Assembly: GCF_003003885.1 (NCBI RefSeq)
Contig: NZ_PVWN01000020.1
Span: 1-64,000, forward strand
Length of the DNA: 64,000 nt
Origin: Chlorogloea sp. CCALA 695
GTDB taxonomy: Bacteria; Cyanobacteriota; Cyanobacteriia; Cyanobacteriales; Chroococcidiopsidaceae
Reading direction: 5' to 3'
Shown: positions 33,422-43,422 of the stretch, in pieces
Layout of the letters: each line of letters opens with the position of its first letter
Position numbering within the stretch: position 1 is the stretch's first letter
Made by a program: the position numbers and the translations under genes
The notes under the pieces: model-generated
Databases searched by the model: none
Told to the model about the DNA's origin: nothing
The model's input: the letters and a program-made list of their open reading frames with translations, nothing else

Positions 33422-34393
33422 CTAAGGCTGCTGCAAGCCATTTTCTGGCTTGACTTCCGAGACAATGTTTCGCATTCCTTCCAACGCGGCGGGAATGCTG
33501 CGCGGATCGATAAACATAACTTTGCTACTGTCGCTGCTACCTATTTTCATTCCCATTTCTAGATAATGCTGTGCAAGTAAAAATTGCAAGGCTTCGCGAG
33601 CCTTAGGCTCGGTTTTCAAGGTTTGGGAAATAATTTGCAAGGCTTCGGCGGTAGCTTGCGCTTTCAATACTTGCTGTTGGCGTTCTGCTTGAGCTTGGAG
33701 AACGATAGTTTTTTGTTGAGCTTCCGCTTGCAAAATTGTCGATTTTTGCCGCGCTTCTGCGTCTAAAAGTTGCGCTTCAGCTTTACCTCTAGCACTATTA
33801 ACAGCAGATTCGCGATCGCCTTCGGAGGTTAAAATAGAAGAACGTTTGCGTCTTTCGGCGGACATTTGCAATTCCATCGATTCTTGAACGGCTTTAGACG
33901 GAATCAAATCGCGCAATTCTACCCTTGTTACCTTTACGCCCCAAGGTTCGGTTGATATATCTAATTCTTGTAGCAGAAGCTCACTTATTTGACTTCGGGC
34001 GGTAAAAGTTTGGTCTAATTCTAATTGTCCCATTTCGGCGCGGATTTGGGTTAGTACCAAGTTCACCATTGCAGATTTAAGATTTTCTACTTTGTAATAG
34101 GATCTTTCCATATCAACAATGCGCCAATAAACCACCGCATCAACAGTAATTGAGACGTTATCGCGGGTAATACATTGCTGCGGGGGAATATCTAAGACTT
34201 TTTCTCGGATGGTTTCTCGATAAACAACCTTATCGATAAAAGGCGCAACAAAGTTTAGTCCTGGAGAAAGTTTTTTGTTGTAGCTACCCAAGCGTTCTAC
34301 CAAAGCTTCGTTACTTTGATTGATTACTTTTACTGTACCCGCTAAAGCCGAGCCACCCAATGCTAAAAATATTAATAAAAAAAACTGTTCCAT
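33422..34393 (-). CDS. SPFH/band 7 protein (paraslipin type)
   Basis: A 323-residue stomatin-like protein. One N-terminal membrane helix ([16 protein letters not shown]) is followed by the SPFH domain ([38 protein letters not shown]). A long Ala/Gln/Glu coiled coil comes next (about 190-260), then a C-terminal helix. Such proteins form large rings in membrane microdomains. It is encoded 13 bases downstream of an NfeD protein, the standard bacterial pairing. Confidence 0.93.
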   Translation of the reverse strand: MEQFFLLIFLALGGSALAGTVKVINQSNEALVERLGSYNKKLSPGLNFVAPFIDKVVYRETIREKVLDIPPQQCITRDNVSITVDAVVYWRIVDMERSYYKVENLKSAMVNLVLTQIRAEMGQLELDQTFTARSQISELLLQELDISTEPWGVKVTRVELRDLIPSKAVQESMELQMSAERRKRSSILTSEGDRESAVNSARGKAEAQLLDAEARQKSTILQAEAQQKTIVLQAQAERQQQVLKAQATAEALQIISQTLKTEPKAREALQFLLAQHYLEMGMKIGSSDSSKVMFIDPRSIPAALEGMRNIVSEVKPENGLQQP

Positions 34394-34406
34394 TTTTAAG
34401 CCTATT

Positions 34407-34841
34407 TTAGGAATCTAAGACATTTTCGGGAAGAACAATTAAAAGCGTTCCTTCTCGTCTGACTACATACACTTTTTCGGAGGGTGCGATCGCATTTTCT
34501 TTGTCTTCACACCGCGCCCGCCATGAATTGCCTTCGTATATTACCCTTCCTTCTTTTCCTGGAGCAATTGCTGTTAAAGTTTCGGCGACTACCGCATCTT
34601 GAATCGAGCGGCTTTTTTTAGCTTTAGGTACAAACCGCCGCGATAGCAAAATAAAACTTGTCGATAGTCCTAACCACAAAATAACTTGTAAACTTAATTG
34701 AGGAATCAGCACCGATACTAGTGCCACGATTAAGGCACTAATTCCCATCATAAAGGCAACAAAAGCCGTCGGTAGGAACAGTTCTAACAAACATAAAACG
34801 GCTCCAGCTATCAGCCATACCAATGTATAAGTTATCAACAT
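34407..34841 (-). CDS. NfeD-family membrane protein
   Basis: A 144-residue protein with about three hydrophobic segments in the first 75 residues. A C-terminal OB-fold domain follows ([31 protein letters not shown]), typical of short NfeD1b proteins. These accompany SPFH proteins in the membrane and probably help shape or regulate them. The start is ATG 34841; the SPFH gene follows directly. Confidence 0.9.
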   Translation of the reverse strand: MLITYTLVWLIAGAVLCLLELFLPTAFVAFMMGISALIVALVSVLIPQLSLQVILWLGLSTSFILLSRRFVPKAKKSRSIQDAVVAETLTAIAPGKEGRVIYEGNSWRARCEDKENAIAPSEKVYVVRREGTLLIVLPENVLDS

Positions 34842-35042
34842 TTTGCCATTGGTTTTAAAAAATACTTACTTCGTGGCTCAGTCTGAGTCTATTTTAGCCC
34901 TGAAGTTTCTACTGGCAAGATTTACTTACAAAAGTAGACGGATGACATTCTTATGCAAAAATAGAAAGATTGTTTGGCAAGCACTTTTACTGAAAACTGG
35001 CTGCTATTGCAGATTTCTGGAGAACTACTAGGTTACAGGTTT

Positions 35043-35267
35043 ATGAAAGTTGGCGATAAAGTTCGGATTACTGAATCAATCATTGTTTACCATCACCCAG
35101 AGCATCGTAGTCAAGCGTTCGATCTCAAAGGCTCCGAGGGGGAAGTTATCGCTGTTGTTACCGAATGGCATGGTAGACCTGTAAGTGCTAATTTGCCTAT
35201 TTACGTCCAGTTTACTAAAAAATTTAAGGCGCATTTACGAGAAGATGAATTAGAAGTAGTATCCTAG
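35043..35267 (+). CDS. ftrV: Ferredoxin-thioredoxin reductase, variable chain
   Basis: A 74-residue SH3-like beta-barrel protein (MKVGDKVRITESIIVYHHPEH, LKGSEGEVIAVVTEWHGRPVSANLPIYVQF: read in short pieces, KVGDKV, HHPEHR, GSEGEV, FKAHLREDEL). It forms the heterodimer with the Fe-S catalytic chain that passes electrons from photosystem I via ferredoxin to thioredoxin. The ATG at 35043 gives the normal length; an upstream in-frame start at 34974 would add an unusual tail. Its stop shares CTAG with the stop of the gene on the other strand. Confidence 0.95.
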   Translation: MKVGDKVRITESIIVYHHPEHRSQAFDLKGSEGEVIAVVTEWHGRPVSANLPIYVQFTKKFKAHLREDELEVVS

Positions 35268-35494
35268 CGCCGTTTAAAACGGAACCAACCCAAGATATTT
35301 AGTTCGCCGCGCATTTGCTCTAGTTCTTGACGATGCCTTTGGGCTGTGGTATGATACCAGGCACAATAAATCTTTCTATCGTCGCGGATTTTTACTTCTT
35401 GGTAAAATTCCCTAGTGGAAGAAATGGCGGCGAAAGTTTCTTGAATAATTGGCGATAAAGTGGCGGGAATAATCTGTTGGAGTTCTTCAGGCAT
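35264..35494 (-). CDS. Small conserved-looking protein of unknown function
   Basis: A 76-residue basic protein (MPEELQQIIPATLSPI, KIYCAWYHTTAQRHRQEL, LGWFRFKRR). No signal peptide or membrane helix. It ends with a basic cluster. It converges on ftrV with a four-base stop overlap. The balanced composition and tight packing argue for a real gene; I do not recognise the family. Confidence 0.6.
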   Translation of the reverse strand: MPEELQQIIPATLSPIIQETFAAISSTREFYQEVKIRDDRKIYCAWYHTTAQRHRQELEQMRGELNILGWFRFKRR

Positions 35495-35622
35495 AATTGC
35501 ACAAGTGGTATTGTTGCAATTATAGAACTTGCTCTAAAGGTTCTTAGGCTTTTGGCGCAAACCGCCCGAAGCGTTAATATGTATTTGAAGCTAACAAACG
35601 CTCTGAAGCAAGATTTTAAGCA

Positions 35623-36048
35623 ATGGCATCAGAACAAGCAGTTAAAGAATATCTTGCTTACTGGTTTCAATTAGGCAAAAAAGTAGTCATTGGCGATCGC
35701 ACTGAAGCTGTAATACCGCAACAGATTATGCAGGGTGAAAGCTACAGCAAAGAATTTGAAAACTGTTGGCTGCAAATCACCTCTCCTAATGTAAGTGATA
35801 GTTATTTAGAAGGCACTCTCGAAACCATTAGCGAACTATTGACCGAAAATTGGCAAATTAGTCCCTGCGCTCGGTGTACAATGCCTGTACCCCGTCTAGA
35901 GATGGGCATAGCGTTGTTACTTTGTCCCTGCACCGATTTAAGTAATTGGCCCAACACCGAATTACCACAACCGCGATTGCCAGTGAATAGTCAAGCAAAG
36001 TTAACAGCTATATGCGATCGCCTAGAAAATCGGACGTTGGGAAGTTAG
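35623..36048 (+). CDS. Conserved-looking protein of unknown function
   Basis: A 141-residue protein beginning [19 protein letters not shown]. It contains [14 protein letters not shown] and [18 protein letters not shown], so two cysteine pairs (CxxC and CxC) could bind a metal or form disulfides. The end ([11 protein letters not shown]) is helical. No signal peptide. Its stop overlaps the stop of rnz by four bases. The family was not identified. Confidence 0.65.
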   Translation: MASEQAVKEYLAYWFQLGKKVVIGDRTEAVIPQQIMQGESYSKEFENCWLQITSPNVSDSYLEGTLETISELLTENWQISPCARCTMPVPRLEMGIALLLCPCTDLSNWPNTELPQPRLPVNSQAKLTAICDRLENRTLGS

Positions 36049-37001
36049 CGATCGTCAACTAGCTCTAGTTCTCTGCGTCTAGGGACTTCGTAGCTAAAAA
36101 AGTCGTAAGCCATTTTGGTATTAGGGAAAATAGTACGGGCTTCGGCTAATAAGTCTTTAAATTCGATCGGATTACCCGGAGCGTAACGCGGACTGAAGTG
36201 AGTCATAATCAACTGCTTTACTCCCGCCGCCAAAGCCGTCTGTGCTGCCATTGTTGAAGTCGAATGCAAGCGCTGGAAAGCAAGATCGGCATCTCTATGA
36301 GCAAAAGTTGCTTCATGAATGAGTAAATCCGCATCCACCGCCAAAGATACAGCATTGTCACAAAAAACCGTATCCGTACAGTAAGCAATCTTTCGTCCTA
36401 CCTCTGTTTCACCGCACAAATCTTTACCGTTAATAGTTCGACCATCCAGCAAAGTTACGGTTTCCCCACGTTTGAGTTGTCCGTAAACTCTCCCTGGGGG
36501 AATTTCTAGAGCTTTAGCTTTATCAATATCGAAGCGTCCAGAACGATCTTTTTCGGTTACGCGGTAGCCAAAAGTAGTAACACGATGGGTAAGCAAGTCG
36601 CAAATGACTGTAAATTCGTCATCTTCGTAAACTATCCCCGGTTGCACGGTATGAACTTGAACGGGGTAAGAAAAATGAGTTCCAGAATAACGCCGACAAG
36701 CAGCGAGATATTCGTTAAGGTTAGGGGGGCCATAAATATCAACGCGGCTGGTATTACCTGCCAAACCACAGGTAGCCAAAAGCCCCATTAAACCAAAAAT
36801 GTGATCGCCGTGTAGATGAGTAACAAAAATCCGCGTTAGTTGACTAATTTTTAAGTCACTACGCATAACTTGATGCTGGGTTCCTTCCCCACAGTCAAAC
36901 AACCACAACTCGCCCCTTTGGGGTAAACGTAAAGCCACACTGGAAACATTACGCGAACGAGTGGGTACGCCGGAACTTGTTCCTAAAAATGTAATCTGCA
37001 C
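36045..37001 (-). CDS. rnz: Ribonuclease Z
   Basis: A 318-residue metallo-beta-lactamase nuclease that trims the 3' end of pre-tRNAs. It begins [18 protein letters not shown] and has the zinc motif [13 protein letters not shown], later ligands in YCTDTVF and [13 protein letters not shown], and the closing MTHFSPRY. Length is normal for the short form. It converges on the preceding gene with a TTAG stop overlap. Confidence 0.97.
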   Translation of the reverse strand: MQITFLGTSSGVPTRSRNVSSVALRLPQRGELWLFDCGEGTQHQVMRSDLKISQLTRIFVTHLHGDHIFGLMGLLATCGLAGNTSRVDIYGPPNLNEYLAACRRYSGTHFSYPVQVHTVQPGIVYEDDEFTVICDLLTHRVTTFGYRVTEKDRSGRFDIDKAKALEIPPGRVYGQLKRGETVTLLDGRTINGKDLCGETEVGRKIAYCTDTVFCDNAVSLAVDADLLIHEATFAHRDADLAFQRLHSTSTMAAQTALAAGVKQLIMTHFSPRYAPGNPIEFKDLLAEARTIFPNTKMAYDFFSYEVPRRRELELVDDR

Positions 37002-37186
37002 TTAATGTTAGTCAACCTTATTTGCGATCGCTTTTTCTATGGTGGCACGGGATGTATATTGAGGAGCAGGACGAAACTTTTATTTAACTACTGCTTTCCT
37101 ATTATTTGATGATTTAACGAAAAATAGCTAATTTATTAGTTTAATTGGAATTTACTAATAACACTCTTAATTGGAGCAAAATCTGC

Positions 37187-38308
37187 ATGAATTTTCGCCT
37201 ATTATTAGCTCAATTCACTAAACGTCCTTGGTTGCTAACTATGCTGCTGTGGATGGCTTTAGTTGTACCAGCGCAAGGAGCGGTACAGTTAAGAGTTGCC
37301 GTAGAAAAGGGTGTCAATCGGCTCAAAGTTGGCAGTTCAACCAATGCCATAGTTAAGGATGCTTCGGGGCGAAAACTAGGCGATATTGCGGCAATGAATG
37401 CCTTTTATGCAACCCCCAGCGAGGGCGGAGTTGCGGTAGATACAATGCGCGCAGGGGCAGTGTGGATCGAACCGTTGGCGGGAGGTTATGTTTATATAGG
37501 CGACTTTTGGTATCGGGGCGAAGTTTTAGTAATTCCTTCAAACAAAGGCTTAACGGCAATTAATTATGTCGATTTAGAACAATACCTCTACAGCGTCCTA
37601 GGCAGCGAAATGAGTGCCAGTTGGCCCTTAGAAGCGCTCAAAGCTCAAGCAGTAGCAGCCCGTACCTATGCTATTTACAAGCAGCAAAAGGAACGCAATG
37701 CTTTTTATGATCTCAGCAATACTCAAGCATCTCAAGTTTATAAAGGTGTCGCTAAGGAATTTAGTAGCACCCAGACGGCAGTAAATGCTACGGCAGGACA
37801 GGTATTAACTTACGATAATCAGTTAATCTTGTCAGTTTTTCATGCGTGTTCGGGCGGACGTACAGAAAATGTTGAGGATGTATGGTCTGAAGCCTTACCT
37901 TATCTGCGTGGCGTTCAAGATTACGATCAAGATGTAACTCAATGTCAGTGGGTGAAAAGCTTTTCACCAGGGGAGCTAAATAAGCGGATTTCAGGGGTAG
38001 GGAATGTAGTTTCAATTACCCCAACCCTGACTACTAACGGCAGCATTAAGTCAATGAAAATTGTGGGAACGAGCGGTACGCGAGAGTTAAAAGGAGAAGC
38101 AGTACGCAACGCTTTAGGCTTAAAAAGTACCCGTTTTACCATTACTCAAGAACCCACAGGTTTACGCTTTGATGGGCGTGGTTGGGGTCATGGCTTAGGG
38201 TTGAGTCAGTGGGGGGCGTACAATTTAGCGGCGCGAGGCATCAATTACAGGCAGATTTTGGGGCATTACTACAGTGGGACTAAACTTAGTACGATTAAAG
38301 CTAAGTAA
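37187..38308 (+). CDS. SpoIID/LytB-domain exported protein
   Basis: A protein of about 373 residues from ATG 37187, preceded by GGAG. Its N-terminal signal (WLLTMLLWMALVVPAQG) predicts export. The SpoIID domain shows YVDLEQYLYSVLGSEM, SWPLEALKAQAVAARTYAI, VFHACSGGRTENVEDVW and a final WGHGLGLSQWGAYNLA. In sporulators SpoIID cuts denuded peptidoglycan glycans. Cyanobacteria do not sporulate, so a cell-wall remodelling role is inferred. A longer start at 37145 is possible but would put 14 polar residues before the signal. Confidence 0.9.
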   Translation: MNFRLLLAQFTKRPWLLTMLLWMALVVPAQGAVQLRVAVEKGVNRLKVGSSTNAIVKDASGRKLGDIAAMNAFYATPSEGGVAVDTMRAGAVWIEPLAGGYVYIGDFWYRGEVLVIPSNKGLTAINYVDLEQYLYSVLGSEMSASWPLEALKAQAVAARTYAIYKQQKERNAFYDLSNTQASQVYKGVAKEFSSTQTAVNATAGQVLTYDNQLILSVFHACSGGRTENVEDVWSEALPYLRGVQDYDQDVTQCQWVKSFSPGELNKRISGVGNVVSITPTLTTNGSIKSMKIVGTSGTRELKGEAVRNALGLKSTRFTITQEPTGLRFDGRGWGHGLGLSQWGAYNLAARGINYRQILGHYYSGTKLSTIKAK

Positions 38309-38428
38309 TTGGTCATTGGTCATTAGTCATTGGTCATTGGAAACTGCTTAATTACCCATTACCCATTACCCATTACCCATTACCCATTACCTAATGCCCA
38401 TTACCCATTACCCATTACCTAATGCCCA
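38309..38428. repeat. Heptanucleotide tandem repeats (ATTGGTC and ATTACCC)
   Basis: About four units of TTGGTCA/TTAGTCA (38310-38340) are followed by about ten units of ATTACCC/ATTGCCC-like words up to about 38425. These are the short tandemly repeated sequences common in filamentous and related cyanobacteria. On the minus strand the repeat supplies the last codons (Ser-Gly-His) and the TAG stop of the converging gene. Confidence 0.92.
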
Positions 38429-39708
38429 GATTCTCTTAATCGGCGCTGCCATTCCGCGTCAATTTGGTCTGAATTTTCAGCTTCTTGGTCTAGTAAATCG
38501 GTTTCGGTGGTGTAAGTTAAATCCTCGTTAGTAATTACGTTTTGGGCGGCAAATTGACGGGCGTAGGCAATTTTTTGTTTTACGGTAGAGTCAGCTAACT
38601 GTAAGCTTCGCTCTTGACGTTGGGCATTGCGATCGCCTATTTTGTTATTGCGCCGCTTCAACCAAAAATAACGTACCAAAGGAACGCCTAAAAACGCCGC
38701 TCCATACCCCAGTAGCAACCAATAAATAGCCTGGACAAAGCCTACAAGTCCCCCGGCGGCAATATCTGCAAGCAAACTACCTAAAAATAATGCTCCGCCT
38801 AAATTCAGCACTCCTAACCCAATACTTAGCCCTAATTGTCCTGAACTTGCGGCGCTAAAGCGTTGGGGTAATTCTTGTAAGTAAGGTGGTATGGCTAATA
38901 GCTGCTGTCGCCTTGAAGCGTAAGATTGCAACTCAGGAAATACATAGACAATATTTCCTTCAGGGCTAACGGTTGGTTGCCCGTTAAACCTAGTTAGCAC
39001 AGGCAGCATATAGTCTTCGTATTCTTGAGCGTACCCTGAGCCAATATCGTCTAAATAGGGCGCTATCTGCTCTCCTACCACCGCACCGCGATTAGTGCGA
39101 ATTACGGCGGCGATTTCTTTCTGGCGGCGTTCTTCTAAGTCTGCGTTGGGATTGCCATCGCCAAATAGAAACGAGAAAATTGCCTCAAAAAAGTTTAACT
39201 GATTTTCTTCCTCTCGCCGCTCTTGATATCGCCTGTCATAGTCTGGAGAGAATACCCCAAACCAATTAGGGCCAATCCAGAAGTAAGGCATAAAAAACGA
39301 ACTACCACCGCCATAACCGCGATCGCTATTATCATCATCGCTGCTTTGATTGATTGCAGTCAAAAGCACAAAAATAGTGACAATAATTAGAGCAATAGAA
39401 GCAAGTAATAAAACTCCAAAAGATATACGAATCAAGTAAAACAATACCCGCCAAACTTTTTTCCACCACTCTTGCAGCCGCAATCGCAAAAACTTGTTTC
39501 GCAAAACCGCCCGTAAGTTTTTGGGAAATAGATAAACAATTTCCCCAGTTTCGGCTACTTGCAAGTGTCCACCAACATCGGTTGCTAAAGCGAGTAGTCC
39601 TTGTTGGGCTAAATTTACATTAAATCCTGCCTGGGTCGCTACATCGCCCACAGTGACGCGATAACCCAGTTGTTCCACAGCCTCCATGATGGCGGGATTT
39701 GGAGCCAT
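38419..39708 (-). CDS. Conserved membrane protein of unknown function
   Basis: A 429-residue protein. The N-terminal 70 residues form a winged-helix-like start (YRVTVGDVATQAGFNV, VAETGEIVYLFP). A related segment recurs at about 240-290 (PTVSPEGNIVYVFPELQ), so it is an internal duplication. Four hydrophobic segments lie at about 90-115 and 295-370, with a Gly/Asp-rich loop and FFMPYFWIGPNWFG. The protein is cytoplasmic with membrane anchors. Relatives exist in cyanobacteria and chloroplasts as far as I recall; function unknown. The C terminus is formed from tandem repeat DNA. Confidence 0.75.
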   Translation of the reverse strand: MAPNPAIMEAVEQLGYRVTVGDVATQAGFNVNLAQQGLLALATDVGGHLQVAETGEIVYLFPKNLRAVLRNKFLRLRLQEWWKKVWRVLFYLIRISFGVLLLASIALIIVTIFVLLTAINQSSDDDNSDRGYGGGSSFFMPYFWIGPNWFGVFSPDYDRRYQERREEENQLNFFEAIFSFLFGDGNPNADLEERRQKEIAAVIRTNRGAVVGEQIAPYLDDIGSGYAQEYEDYMLPVLTRFNGQPTVSPEGNIVYVFPELQSYASRRQQLLAIPPYLQELPQRFSAASSGQLGLSIGLGVLNLGGALFLGSLLADIAAGGLVGFVQAIYWLLLGYGAAFLGVPLVRYFWLKRRNNKIGDRNAQRQERSLQLADSTVKQKIAYARQFAAQNVITNEDLTYTTETDLLDQEAENSDQIDAEWQRRLRESGH

Positions 39709-39879
39709 GCCCTTCCCTCAAGTAAAATTATTTTATCTATCTCTAGTATAAAGTTCTATTTGTTTGGCGTTAGCTCTAGCTGGGGCGCAAATCCGTACTT
39801 CTTTTATCACCAACTTTAAGTTGAGTGGAGTTTGTGAATATTTTGTTCCCAGTTTGCGCCATCAAGTAGTCATAAGTAA

Positions 39880-40230
39880 TTAGCGAGGATTGCGGAGTTT
39901 TTCTAGCTTAGAAACACGAACTTGCAATTTATTTACTTGATCTTTGGTTTCAATTGCTAAAGTTGCCAGATTGTCAAACATTTGTTCTCGGCTCAATTGT
40001 GGCTGTTTGCGTCCCGAATTTCTTGGCAATGGAGAAGGAGATACTGGGGTTTTTCCTCTACCTAGTTGGCTAATTTGAGCTTCTAGACGATTTAGCCGCG
40101 ATTCTAGTCTAGAAATATCTGCTTGTAGATTGAACTGCGATTGTTGGGAAAATGCAGCATTATTTAACCCATACCAGCTAATTATTACCAAAATTGTTGT
40201 AGAACAAAGTAGTAAAATTTTTTTGTACAT
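39880..40230 (-). CDS. Small exported or anchored coiled-coil protein
   Basis: From ATG 40230 this gives 116 residues: a hydrophobic start (KKILLLCSTTILVIISWYG), a coiled coil with leucine spacing (ISRLESRLNRLEAQISQLG), a proline/serine linker and a second short coiled coil (LQVRVSKLEKL). It starts two bases after the stop of the SDR-CIA30 gene, so the two are likely co-transcribed. A longer frame from 40269 would overlap that gene. Function unknown. Confidence 0.65.
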   Translation of the reverse strand: MYKKILLLCSTTILVIISWYGLNNAAFSQQSQFNLQADISRLESRLNRLEAQISQLGRGKTPVSPSPLPRNSGRKQPQLSREQMFDNLATLAIETKDQVNKLQVRVSKLEKLRNPR

Positions 40231-40232
40231 CG

Positions 40233-41705
40233 TTAGTCTGGTTGTAAAGATGCAAATAATTGTTGCCAATTGTTAGATGGATTAGGACTTTCAACGGCTT
40301 TTACTTCAAAGGTGACGTTACTTGCTTGGGGTTGGGATAATGATTCAATGCAAAGAAGTGCGATCGCATCTCTGCTAACTTTCCCTCTAATATTGTCTCC
40401 TTGTTCAAATACTAATTCTTGAACGCCAGTTTCCTCAGTCAACGCGCAAGGTCTGATAATTGTATAAGGAATTTTACTCTCTCTTAAACTATCTTCCCCG
40501 CGCAATTTCCAAGTCAGAATACCTCCCAATTGCTCGTTCATTCTCACGGCGGGGGGTTCTTCTGCAAGGTTGATACCGGGGCGATTGGGACGAGTTACAC
40601 CCGCCGAACTAATTAGTACAAATTGTGGCAAGGTTTCACCACCGTAAGCTTTAATCGATTCTACTTGCAAAGCAAAATGACCTGGCATAAAGTTGGGATT
40701 TAATTCGCCGTCGTACTCAAACTTACTTAGCATTAATTGCAAAGAGCAAATATTTTGAGTATTGATTAATTCCTTACTATCTAAGGTTTTAGCCCGAAAT
40801 ACTGGAACTAATTGGTTAAAAGGAATCCGCACATCTATCCAACTATTATCTACAGTATCGAAGGAGTGGCAATAAGCTACACCATCCCACTTTGACTCGG
40901 TACGCGCTAGAAACTTGTAACGTTGACCATCGCCTTTAACGCGCAGTTCTATACCTTCATAGGTAGATAAATCAAGGGGGAGAGCTATATTTTTAGTTCT
41001 TACAGAAGCAAAACCACCAGAGTTTTGAGTAGATACATTGCCTGTAAATACTGCCATATTATCAATAAATTTGATTTCGCTTTCGCTGACCCCGCCCATT
41101 ACTACATCATCTACTGCGCCCCAAATCTCTTTTAAATCTGCGGAGGGATTATTAAAGTCAAATATAAGTTGGTCTGTAGATTTATTGAGATACTTCGCCG
41201 CTTGGACGAGATTTTTTACTCCCAGATAATCCACATTTTCCGGGGTATCGCCAACAATTTCCGGCTGATAGAATTTAATTCCTTGATTGTACTTTGCCCG
41301 ATCTGGCGTATCTCCTTCTACAGGCTGCACTTTGACTGACGTACAACAAATTACTGCACTTACTTTTGCCATTAATTGTGGAGTTAAGGTTTCGGGCTTG
41401 GTAATGTCCCCTTCGATTAATTCTACATTTTGGGGCAATAGGGATTTTGCGCGATCGCAATTTCTCACCAAACACCGTACTTGATAACCGCGATCAACTA
41501 ATATTTGTACTACACGCTTACCAACCCCACCCGTCGCCCCTGCTACTAAAACGATTCCCATACTTTTACCAATAGACCTATCCTTATTATCGTTACCTAA
41601 AAACAATCGTTGCAGGCAGCCAATAAACGGAATAATGTCAAAGTAAGCTAGAGTTTTTACAAATCTACCGATATCCCACGAGGGATTTTTTTGATTCATA
41701 GCCAT
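40233..41705 (-). CDS. NAD(P)-binding SDR protein with inserted CIA30 domain (HCF173-like)
   Basis: A 490-residue protein. Residues about 50-175 form an atypical SDR Rossmann start (VLVAGATGGVGKRVVQIL). A CIA30 domain is inserted at about 178-355 (LIFDFNNPSADLKEIWGAVD, GGVSESEI, WIDVRIPFNQLVPVFR). The SDR fold then resumes (FVLISSAGVTRPNRPG, IPYTIIRPCALTEE). This split layout is that of Arabidopsis HCF173, which starts psbA translation. The cyanobacterial protein may act in photosystem II biogenesis, but that is inference. The canonical SDR catalytic YxxxK is not evident, so a binding role is more likely than dehydrogenase activity. Confidence 0.85.
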   Translation of the reverse strand: MAMNQKNPSWDIGRFVKTLAYFDIIPFIGCLQRLFLGNDNKDRSIGKSMGIVLVAGATGGVGKRVVQILVDRGYQVRCLVRNCDRAKSLLPQNVELIEGDITKPETLTPQLMAKVSAVICCTSVKVQPVEGDTPDRAKYNQGIKFYQPEIVGDTPENVDYLGVKNLVQAAKYLNKSTDQLIFDFNNPSADLKEIWGAVDDVVMGGVSESEIKFIDNMAVFTGNVSTQNSGGFASVRTKNIALPLDLSTYEGIELRVKGDGQRYKFLARTESKWDGVAYCHSFDTVDNSWIDVRIPFNQLVPVFRAKTLDSKELINTQNICSLQLMLSKFEYDGELNPNFMPGHFALQVESIKAYGGETLPQFVLISSAGVTRPNRPGINLAEEPPAVRMNEQLGGILTWKLRGEDSLRESKIPYTIIRPCALTEETGVQELVFEQGDNIRGKVSRDAIALLCIESLSQPQASNVTFEVKAVESPNPSNNWQQLFASLQPD

Positions 41706-41721
41706 AGTTTAAAATTAAGCG

Positions 41722-42261
41722 ATGGAACAGGAAGATATAGAAACGATTAACACTGGAAATCTTTTAATTGTCGATCTAGATGGAACAGTGCGATCGCCTC
41801 GTTCTGACAACAAGTTTATCGAACATCCGGGAGATCAAAAAATTATCCCAGGGGCGGAAGGCGCGATCGCCTATTTTGCAAGTGTTGGCTGGAAAATAGT
41901 AGCTGTAACCAATCAAGCGGGAGTCGCGGCGGGTAAAAAATCCCTAACTAGCTGTGTCAAAGAACAACAGCAAACAATGGTTTTACTCCCAGAAATTGAA
42001 GAAGTTTACTTTTGCCCAGATTTTGCCGGAAAAAAATGTTTCTGCGTCACACCAAAAGAAGTACGCGACTATAACAAACATCAGCTATCGGGAACCTTTC
42101 GCAAACCAAACCCCGGAATGCTATTGCTAGTAATGGAAATACATAATGCAGGCAAAACTATTTTTGTAGGCGATCGCCCCGAAGATAAACAAGCCGCAAA
42201 TTCTGCCAAAATCAAGTTTCAACAAGCCGAAAACTGGCGTAGAACCTATGGCGATTCCTGA
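41722..42261 (+). CDS. HAD-superfamily IIIA phosphatase
   Basis: A 179-residue HAD phosphatase with the nucleophile block LLIVDLDGTVRSP. Motif II Thr is in VAVTNQAGVA, then comes a cysteine-containing loop (CPDFAGKKCFC) like the zinc loop of GmhB/HisB enzymes. The motif III/IV region is KPNPGMLLLVME followed by FVGDRPEDKQAA. GmhB-type sugar phosphate and polynucleotide 3'-phosphatases share this layout, so the substrate is open. It starts 16 bases from the diverging SDR-CIA30 gene. Confidence 0.83.
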   Translation: MEQEDIETINTGNLLIVDLDGTVRSPRSDNKFIEHPGDQKIIPGAEGAIAYFASVGWKIVAVTNQAGVAAGKKSLTSCVKEQQQTMVLLPEIEEVYFCPDFAGKKCFCVTPKEVRDYNKHQLSGTFRKPNPGMLLLVMEIHNAGKTIFVGDRPEDKQAANSAKIKFQQAENWRRTYGDS

Positions 42262-42318
42262 AATGAAATTGTTTTATCGGCGATTTCCAATCTGTTTACT
42301 GCAAATACTCCCCCCACT

Positions 42319-43197
42319 ATGCTGCAATTTCAACCTCCTAACTTCGTCCAACAAGCCGTAGATACATCTTTAGGGAAAATGGTCTACTACAGCCCCGTAA
42401 CCTCCTTAGAACGGCAATTACCCCCATTGATATTTCTACATAGTTTTGGCGGTGGGGCTTCTGCTTACGAATGGTCTAAAGTTTACCCAGCGTTTACTAA
42501 TAATTATCGCGTTATTGCGCCAGATTTAATTGGTTGGGGAGAATCGGATCATCCAGTGCGCGATTATGGAATTGACGATTACCTCACGACTATTGCTGAA
42601 TTTATATCCCAAGTTTGTAGGCTACCCGCGATCGTTGTCGCTTCTTCTCTAACTGCGGCTTTAACTATTCGCCTCGCAATTGATCGCCCAGATTTATTTA
42701 AAGCTTTAGTTTTAGTTTCTCCATCGGGGTTTGATGATTTCGGACAAGGTGCGGGGCGTAGAATACCATTACAAGTTATCAATACACCGCTAATAGATCG
42801 CTTAATCTACACTTTGGGCGCTGAAAATGAAATTGCTGTGCGGAACTTCCTCGAACGATTTTTATTTGCCAATCCCCGCCGCATTTCTCCAGAAATAGTC
42901 CAAGCTTATCTTGCTTCCGCCCAACAGCCCAACGCCATTTATGCCGCTTTAGCTTTTTTACGGGGCGATCTTTACTTTGACTTGTCTTTATATATTCAAC
43001 GCTTAACTACACCTACCTTCATGCTGTGGGGAGAATCAGCACAGTTTACAGATATTAAATTGGGGCGGCGTTTGACACAACTAAATCCGTCATCCATTAA
43101 GCTCCAAAGCATTTTTGGCGCAGGTGTATTGCCTCATCTAGAAATGCCAGAAGTAGTAATTGGTTTATTAGAATTTTATTTAAGTAATATCACTTAA
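42319..43197 (+). CDS. Alpha/beta-hydrolase family protein
   Basis: A 292-residue alpha/beta-hydrolase fold protein: oxyanion-type LIFLHSFGGGASAYEW, DLIGWGESDHP, and the nucleophile elbow VVASSLTAALTIRLA in which Ser is flanked by Ser and Leu rather than the standard GxSxG. A late acidic residue and a final His (VLPHLEMPE) complete the likely triad. No signal peptide. Substrate unknown. It follows the HAD gene by 57 bases. Confidence 0.85.
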   Translation: MLQFQPPNFVQQAVDTSLGKMVYYSPVTSLERQLPPLIFLHSFGGGASAYEWSKVYPAFTNNYRVIAPDLIGWGESDHPVRDYGIDDYLTTIAEFISQVCRLPAIVVASSLTAALTIRLAIDRPDLFKALVLVSPSGFDDFGQGAGRRIPLQVINTPLIDRLIYTLGAENEIAVRNFLERFLFANPRRISPEIVQAYLASAQQPNAIYAALAFLRGDLYFDLSLYIQRLTTPTFMLWGESAQFTDIKLGRRLTQLNPSSIKLQSIFGAGVLPHLEMPEVVIGLLEFYLSNIT

Positions 43198-43422
43198 ATA
43201 AGACTATTTATCGCTACTAAAGCAACTTATTATTTTAAATTTCGTCTTCTGACATGGGGGGCAGTTTATGCTTAAATTTGTCCTTAAACTACTATAGTTG
43301 CAATTTTGAACCATTAAATAAATACCTCTATATAAGTAGACAAAATAGGAACAATATACACTTTAATGAATCTAAGTAATTAAGAAAACAGTTAATAAAC
43401 TTCTTAAAAGGAATCTGTACTA

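Noticed and set aside
38309-38428. CRISPR-like array
   Set aside because: Seven-base tandem units with no spacers; these are short tandem repeats.
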